Part shown: positions 13,761 through 18,090 of the stretch, in pieces | How positions within the stretch are numbered: the stretch's first letter is position 1 | Layout of the letters: every line of letters starts with the position of its first letter | Source: Gudongella sp051744365 | GTDB taxonomy: Bacteria; Bacillota; Clostridia; Tissierellales; Tissierellaceae | DNA length: 18,090 nt | Direction: 5' to 3' | NCBI GenBank assembly: GCA_051744365.1 | Contig: JBNJCX010000035.1 | Coordinates: forward strand, 1 to 18,090 | The notes under the pieces: generated by a model | Database searches by the model: none | Seen by the model: only the letters and a program-made list of their open reading frames with translations | What the model was told of the DNA's origin: nothing | Position numbers and translations under genes: made by a program

Positions 13761-15674
13761 ATGAAAAAGCTATTATCATTTTTTTTGATATTGATAATTA
13801 TATTGGGCGCAAACGGAACCTTGGCTGCTCCATCACAGTGGGCGATTCCTGAAGTCGAAAGGGCAAAGGAATTTAATCTTGTTCCACAGGGGCTATTGAG
13901 CGACTACCAGAAGAATATCACCAGGGAAGAATTCTCTGAAATGGTGGTAAGGCTATACGAAGCTATTTCTGGAGAAATAGCCCGAAATGAATCCGGGAAT
14001 CCATTCTCTGACACATCAAACCCTGAAATCCTAAAGGCTTACGATCTAGGCATAGTAATGGGGATGGGGGATGGTACCTTCCGACCTGAAAGATCAATTA
14101 CAAGGGAAGAGATTGCAGTCATGTTTTTCAGAACACTACATGCGGTTGATCCTGGGATTACACAGGGAATATATACAATTGGGTTTACTGACAGAATTGA
14201 AATAAGCATGTGGGCAAGAAATGAAGTGGGATTTATGAGCAAGAACGGGATTATCAACGGGGTAGGCTCAAACACCTTTGCTCCTAAGCTGGAAACCACC
14301 AGGGAGCAGGCTATTGCACTTGTTGTTAGGATTTTCAACGAGTACGGCAACGAGCAAAAACTATCTTCCCAGCAGATCGGAGAGCTTTCAAGTAGTGTTG
14401 TACAGATATTTACAGAATATGACAATGGCGACTTCGGCTACGGAAGTGGATTTTTCTATGACAAAGGTAAGATTGCCACAAATTATCATGTAATAGAAGG
14501 AGCAACAAAGATAATAATTGAATATGACGATGATAAGGTCTATGAAGGAGATATCCGTATAGCAGGATATGACAGCGGCAATGATCTGGCGGTTCTTCTA
14601 GTGGATGACACATTAACCAGAGCAATTCCAAAAGGAGATTCTTCAACACTCCAAAAGGGACAGAAGGTTTATGCGATCGGAAGCCCCATAGGCTACAAGA
14701 ACATTCTTACTGAAGGGATAATAAGCGGTATAAGCAATGATGATATACAAATCAATCTTCCATTGAGCGAGGGGAACAGCGGGGGTGTGCTGTTGGATGA
14801 ATACGGCAGGGCTGTAGGCGTAACCTTTGCACGGATGTACGGAATGGAAAGTATCGGTTTTGCTAAGCCGATAAATATCCTTGCAAAAATGATTACGACA
14901 GATTCATTGACAATTGAAGAATTCAACATGACTGAAGAAATTCTTAATCCTCCCATAAATATAACAGCAAGGCAGATAGATGCTGAAACAGTGGGACTGA
15001 AATGGGATTGGATGGATGCGGACCATTTTCTTGTTTACAGGTCCATGGACAGAGGAGAAACCTTCGAGGCTGTCCTCAAGGATGATGGCTCTGAGCAATG
15101 GGGCTATAGAAACGAAATCACTATACCGCTTGGGGAATACGAAGAAGGCACCAGAATAATGTTTGCAGTGGCTGCTGTAAAGGATGGACTGGTTTCAGAG
15201 AAGAATTATTCAAATTATCTTTCGCTTTTCAAGGGAATGTCCGAGGGAGAAGTCTTCGACCACCTGATAATCAATCTTCCTTATGTAAGTGTAGACGGTG
15301 TTGTCCTTGATTTTGAAGGCTACGATGTTAGTAGAACTGAAAACAACAGTATTACAAGAATCTATGCATATGTAAATGAGGAAGGTTTCCAAAAGTTTCT
15401 TGATGGGGAGGCTGACTTGGTGAAAGGTATGGCTGAAGAGCTAAAGGCTGTCAGTGAAAGGTATTCGGAGTTAATAGATACTGATATTGAGCTGACCGTG
15501 CTTTATTTGGGGCTTTATGAAGAATATCCTCAGTTTCTTGAGGACAATTACATCAACCCTGATGGAATAAGAAGGGATCAGTTCATTGGACTTTGGGAGG
15601 CCGAATATCCCCTGATAAATGTAGCAAATAACTCAAATATATATATTACATGGTACGGGCCATACAGTTTTTAG
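13761..15674 (+). CDS. SLH-anchored HtrA/Deg-like serine protease
   Basis: The 637 residues begin with a signal peptide (cleavage near LAA-PS). Three SLH-like repeats (about 25-70, 80-130, 140-195; the second has DLGIVMGMGDGTFRPERSITREE) should bind secondary cell-wall polymer. A chymotrypsin-fold protease follows (about 205-380) with His243 in TNYHV, Asp275 in GNDLAVL and Ser340 in EGNSGG, a complete catalytic triad. After it comes a probable fibronectin-III-like module (about 395-490, KWDWMDADHFLVYRS) and an unrecognised C-terminal domain. No PDZ domain is evident, unlike classical HtrA/DegP. The likely role is proteolysis or quality control at the cell surface. It has its own promoter-like region and a terminator after it. 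Confidence 0.93.
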   Translation: MKKLLSFFLILIIILGANGTLAAPSQWAIPEVERAKEFNLVPQGLLSDYQKNITREEFSEMVVRLYEAISGEIARNESGNPFSDTSNPEILKAYDLGIVMGMGDGTFRPERSITREEIAVMFFRTLHAVDPGITQGIYTIGFTDRIEISMWARNEVGFMSKNGIINGVGSNTFAPKLETTREQAIALVVRIFNEYGNEQKLSSQQIGELSSSVVQIFTEYDNGDFGYGSGFFYDKGKIATNYHVIEGATKIIIEYDDDKVYEGDIRIAGYDSGNDLAVLLVDDTLTRAIPKGDSSTLQKGQKVYAIGSPIGYKNILTEGIISGISNDDIQINLPLSEGNSGGVLLDEYGRAVGVTFARMYGMESIGFAKPINILAKMITTDSLTIEEFNMTEEILNPPINITARQIDAETVGLKWDWMDADHFLVYRSMDRGETFEAVLKDDGSEQWGYRNEITIPLGEYEEGTRIMFAVAAVKDGLVSEKNYSNYLSLFKGMSEGEVFDHLIINLPYVSVDGVVLDFEGYDVSRTENNSITRIYAYVNEEGFQKFLDGEADLVKGMAEELKAVSERYSELIDTDIELTVLYLGLYEEYPQFLEDNYINPDGIRRDQFIGLWEAEYPLINVANNSNIYITWYGPYSF

Positions 15675-15680
15675 AAGATA

Positions 15681-15711
15681 AGGAGGCAGCGGATATGATC
15701 TCTGCCTTTTG
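15681..15711 (+). terminator. Terminator after the SLH protease gene
   Basis: AGGCAG (15684-15689) pairs with CTGCCT (15702-15707), extended outward by G-T and A-T pairs, and is followed by TTTTG. It lies 7 bases after the stop. Confidence 0.75.
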
Positions 15712-15795
15712 TTGGTATGGAGTAATTGCTTTAACCGGTAAACGGGTATAAACACTATAGAATTATAACACTGACAATGCCTGGAGGTAGGAAAA

Positions 15796-17637
15796 ATGGA
15801 TAATTTTAAGTCAGCAGTTTCAGGAGTTTTCAAGAGGGCTGGGGAAGCCTTTAAAACATACCCGGCAGCCATGGGAAATGCACTTTTATTTGCTTTGGTT
15901 GCCATAGTAAAAATACACCTTGACTGGGAGGTGCAGCAGGAATACAGTATTCTCCTTAATTCCCTGCAGTGGGCAATGGCTGTTGGAGCAGTCTGGAGCC
16001 TGACTTTCATAACAGGTGCAAACAGTCGCTATAATACAGTCAAAGCTTTTACACTTGCAAATGTTGGTGGATTTTTAGTTACGGCAATAACCTTTCTTCT
16101 GCTTTACTTCTTTGGAGAAAGCGGGCTTGGCAGGGATTACAGATACCTGTCAGAAATTGCAGTATCAAGAGCTAGCGTTGCCATAGCAATAGGCATGTTG
16201 GTTTTTGTATATCTGGCATCATTCCCAAGAGAGGAATCTGACTTTTCAAGAGCATTCTTTATGACACACAAGGCTTTCTTTGTGTCAGCTCTATACGGGA
16301 TTGTCCTTATGATGGGCGTATCTGGAGTAGCAGGTGCCATACAATCCCTTCTTTACAATGACATGAGCAACAAGGTTTTCCAATATATTGGAGTCATAGC
16401 AGGCTTTATGACCTTCAGTATATTTATAGGATACTTTCCTGATTTCAGAAGAGGTGTGGAGGATCCTAGAAGACAGGAGCTTCAGGACCAGCCAAAATTC
16501 ATACAGGTTTTGTTTGGATACATTATGGTTCCAATACTGCTGGCCCTTACACTGGTTTTGCTGCTCTGGACTGTAAGAACCGTAATGTCCGGAGTGGAAT
16601 CTTCCTTTGTAAGGCTATCGGGGATAGCTGCAAGTTACGCTCTTGGAGGGATATGGCTCCATATTATGGTAACAAGGCATAAGACGGGTCTTGTGAATTT
16701 CTTTAAAAAGGCATACCCGTTTGCAGCACTTGTAATTTTGGCGTTTGAGGCATGGGCACTGGTGGTACAGCTTGGAGATTCAGGCCTGAAGACCATGGAA
16801 TACAATTTTATAATGGTATGGATTTTTACCGTAATATCAGTCTTGATGCTGATTTTTATGAAGGAGGAGTCGCATAGGAAAATCGCGCTTACAGGATGTC
16901 TTATAGCTGCGATTGCAGTATTTCCTGTTATAGGTTATCATACTCTTCCAGTTAAGTATCAGGTTAAGAGACTTGAAAAAACCCTCATATCGGAGGGAAT
17001 GCTTCAGGATGGGGAAATAATACCTGCTCAGAGTGAGCCAGACAGGAAAATCAGGGAGGATATAACAGATGCAGTAAGCTATCTGGCATACAAGGAGAAT
17101 AAAAATATCCCGGAATGGTTCAATGAAGAGCTTAATAAAGACACTGAATTCAGGGATACCTTTGGTTTTGAAAAGACCTGGCCACAGCCTGATGAGGAGA
17201 TACCAATGAAGTATCTAAGCACAAATCTTGTCCTTGAATCAGGAGTTGTAAATATTGACGAATACACCTGGGCCTTAAACTTCAGGGATTACTACGGAAG
17301 CGAGGAGGTAATGACACAGCTTGACGGCCAAAGAGGTACCTATGATATATCCTGGATTTCAGCCAGAGAAGGCATCCCGGAATTATCAGTGGAGCTTGAT
17401 GGTGAATTGATACTTCAGGGGGATTTAGAGGGATATTTCGATGATATTGTTGAAAGCTACCCTCCGGGAGAAAGAGCACCCAGAGAAGCTGATGTTGAAG
17501 AAATGAGTTTGGTAATGGAATCTGATGAGATAAAGATATTGCTTGTATTTGAAAACATTGAAATAGGAATCGATACTTCAAACAACAGAACAAACCAGTG
17601 GTTTATGGTATCGGGAATGTATGTAAAGGAAAAATGA
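15796..17637 (+). CDS. DUF4153-family polytopic membrane protein
   Basis: The 613 residues have about ten to eleven hydrophobic helices in the first 380 and then a soluble region of about 230 residues, the layout of DUF4153 proteins. These are widespread in Firmicutes and lack a defined biochemical function. The N-terminus (FKSAVSGVFKRAGEAFKTYPAAMG) is the amphipathic lead-in seen before the first helix in the family. The soluble tail contains YEWF-like aromatic segments such as WALNFRDYYGSEE and acidic stretches, and no catalytic motif I can name. GGAGG lies 9-10 bases before the ATG. It is followed at once by a hairpin shared with the convergent ferredoxin gene. Confidence 0.9.
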   Translation: MDNFKSAVSGVFKRAGEAFKTYPAAMGNALLFALVAIVKIHLDWEVQQEYSILLNSLQWAMAVGAVWSLTFITGANSRYNTVKAFTLANVGGFLVTAITFLLLYFFGESGLGRDYRYLSEIAVSRASVAIAIGMLVFVYLASFPREESDFSRAFFMTHKAFFVSALYGIVLMMGVSGVAGAIQSLLYNDMSNKVFQYIGVIAGFMTFSIFIGYFPDFRRGVEDPRRQELQDQPKFIQVLFGYIMVPILLALTLVLLLWTVRTVMSGVESSFVRLSGIAASYALGGIWLHIMVTRHKTGLVNFFKKAYPFAALVILAFEAWALVVQLGDSGLKTMEYNFIMVWIFTVISVLMLIFMKEESHRKIALTGCLIAAIAVFPVIGYHTLPVKYQVKRLEKTLISEGMLQDGEIIPAQSEPDRKIREDITDAVSYLAYKENKNIPEWFNEELNKDTEFRDTFGFEKTWPQPDEEIPMKYLSTNLVLESGVVNIDEYTWALNFRDYYGSEEVMTQLDGQRGTYDISWISAREGIPELSVELDGELILQGDLEGYFDDIVESYPPGERAPREADVEEMSLVMESDEIKILLVFENIEIGIDTSNNRTNQWFMVSGMYVKEK

Positions 17638-17640
17638 TAA

Positions 17641-17673
17641 AAAGAAGGCTCACCAAAAGGGGGAGCCTTCTTT
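17641..17673. terminator. Bidirectional terminator between DUF4153 and ferredoxin genes
   Basis: AAAGAAGGCTC (17641-17651) pairs with GAGCCTTCTTT (17663-17673), leaving a short inner loop. The A/T ends give a T-tract in each direction, serving both convergent genes. Confidence 0.9.
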
Positions 17674-17679
17674 AAGTAC

Positions 17680-17910
17680 TTAGAATGAAACTGCATTATG
17701 TGGACATATCTGAATGCATTTGCCGCATCCGATACACTTCTCGTCGTTTATTATAACCTTTCCCATAAAGAAGCCTGCTCTTTCAACTGCTCCAGTGGGA
17801 CAGACCCTTTTTACGGGACAGAAAGGGGATCTGTCACATTTTGCTTCAATTATTTTTGCTATTTTTGATTTACTGCTACTTTTCTTACTGCTTCTTTTTT
17901 GTTTTTTCAA
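17680..17910 (-). CDS. Small 2[4Fe-4S]-type ferredoxin with an altered first cluster motif
   Basis: The 76-residue product starts at TTG (17910-17908), supported by GGAGGTG just upstream. A Lys/Ser-rich basic tail (1-17) precedes a bacterial ferredoxin domain. The second motif is canonical: C-IG-C-GK-C-IQI-CP (Cys59, 62, 65, 69). The first reads C-DRSPF-C-PVKRV-CP (Cys25, 31, 37): the position of the usual middle Cys is Ser28, and the gap to the last Cys is longer. With seven Cys rather than eight, one cluster may be [3Fe-4S] or use a non-Cys ligand. Similar CPVKRVCP-type small ferredoxins occur in clostridia. It should carry electrons in the cytoplasm; the partner is unknown. Confidence 0.9.
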   Translation of the reverse strand: MKKQKRSSKKSSSKSKIAKIIEAKCDRSPFCPVKRVCPTGAVERAGFFMGKVIINDEKCIGCGKCIQICPHNAVSF

Positions 17911-17939
17911 GATGCACCTCCAGATTTTTGTTCTAACTT

Positions 17940-17968
17940 ATTATACACCGGTAGGGGGTATAAGTAAA
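17940..17968 (-). promoter_or_regulatory. Promoter of the ferredoxin gene with a CsoR-like dyad in its spacer
   Basis: On the minus strand TTTACT (17968-17963), a 17-base spacer and a perfect TATAAT (17945-17940) form a sigma-A-type promoter. Bases 17942-17962 form an imperfect dyad, TATAC-N-CC-N5-GG-N-GTATA. G/C-core, A/T-flanked dyads with a C5 run like this resemble CsoR/RcnR-family operators. Promoter call good; operator call inferred. Confidence 0.6.
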
Positions 17969-18004
17969 GTGAGATTCGTTTAAAAACAAGAGAAAGAAAT
18001 AACG

Positions 18005-18090
18005 ATGCCGATGCAGCAAAAGAATCTTTCTGATCAGGAAGCTGGAGACCTTGCAGCAGATGACAGAGAGAGAGTCATGGAAGAGATTTA
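18005..18090 (+). CDS. Possible start of a gene running off the right edge (partial)
   Basis: From ATG 18005 the frame stays open to the window end and encodes an acidic, Gln-rich start (MPMQQKNLSDQEAGDLAADD, then RERVMEEI). A purine-rich GAGAAAG lies upstream, but it is a weak ribosome binding site and slightly far. Composition looks protein-like. Only 28 residues are visible, so I cannot name it. Confidence 0.4.
   Translation, partial: MPMQQKNLSDQEAGDLAADDRERVMEEI

Overview
This window looks like ordinary chromosome of a low-GC Gram-positive anaerobe, most likely class Clostridia. Evidence seen: AGA/AGG/ATA-rich codon use, strong AGGAGG-type ribosome binding sites, S-layer-homology (SLH) domains, 'copper amine oxidase-like' stalk domains, a DUF4153 membrane protein, a small ferredoxin and an LDCC-motif microprotein. 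Order or genus cannot be fixed from the sequence. I see no phage, transposon, CRISPR, tRNA or rRNA. There is no gene-free stretch over 300 bases; the two longest gaps (about 3860-4106 and 13516-13760) hold terminators and promoter-like sequence.

Layout. (1) 1-733: end of an EamA/DMT transporter with its terminator. (2) 752-3980: an apparent envelope or metal-stress operon: two small SHOCT membrane proteins, a secreted Tyr/Asp/Asn-rich protein, an OmpR-type response regulator, a histidine kinase with a Met/His-rich sensor loop, and a 40-residue LDCC-motif protein that starts inside the kinase gene. It is preceded by an 11-bp direct repeat and closed by a hairpin. (3) 4107-6111: a membrane PAS-PAS-GGDEF-HD-GYP cyclic-di-GMP protein. 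(4) 6179-6970: an aminoglycoside-phosphotransferase-fold kinase with an altered catalytic loop. (5) 7004-7667 (minus): a LysE-family exporter with a textbook promoter. (6) 7747-8691: a homologue of archaeal/plant D-aminoacyl-tRNA deacylase 2.

(7) 8888-13515 carries three paralogous 151-152-residue proteins, each with a Cys motif, a helical stalk and a C-terminal Gly-rich membrane hairpin. One stands alone at 8888. Two follow a coiled-coil protein with a J-domain-like HPD segment (11418) and precede a DUF1653 gene. Between the lone copy and the operon lie a secreted stalk-domain protein (+) and a lipoprotein (-) that converge on one hairpin. (8) 13657-15711: a terminator, a promoter-like stretch and an SLH-anchored HtrA-like serine protease. 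(9) 15796-17673: a DUF4153 membrane protein. (10) 17680-17968 (minus): a small ferredoxin whose promoter spacer contains a CsoR-like dyad. (11) the right edge may hold the start of another gene.

How they fit together (inference). Much of the window concerns the cell envelope: sensing at its surface, small membrane proteins, surface-anchored proteolysis and secreted or lipid-anchored proteins. The best candidates for something undescribed are the three-paralogue/HPD-protein locus, the LDCC-microprotein two-component operon, and the bacterial DTD2 homologue.
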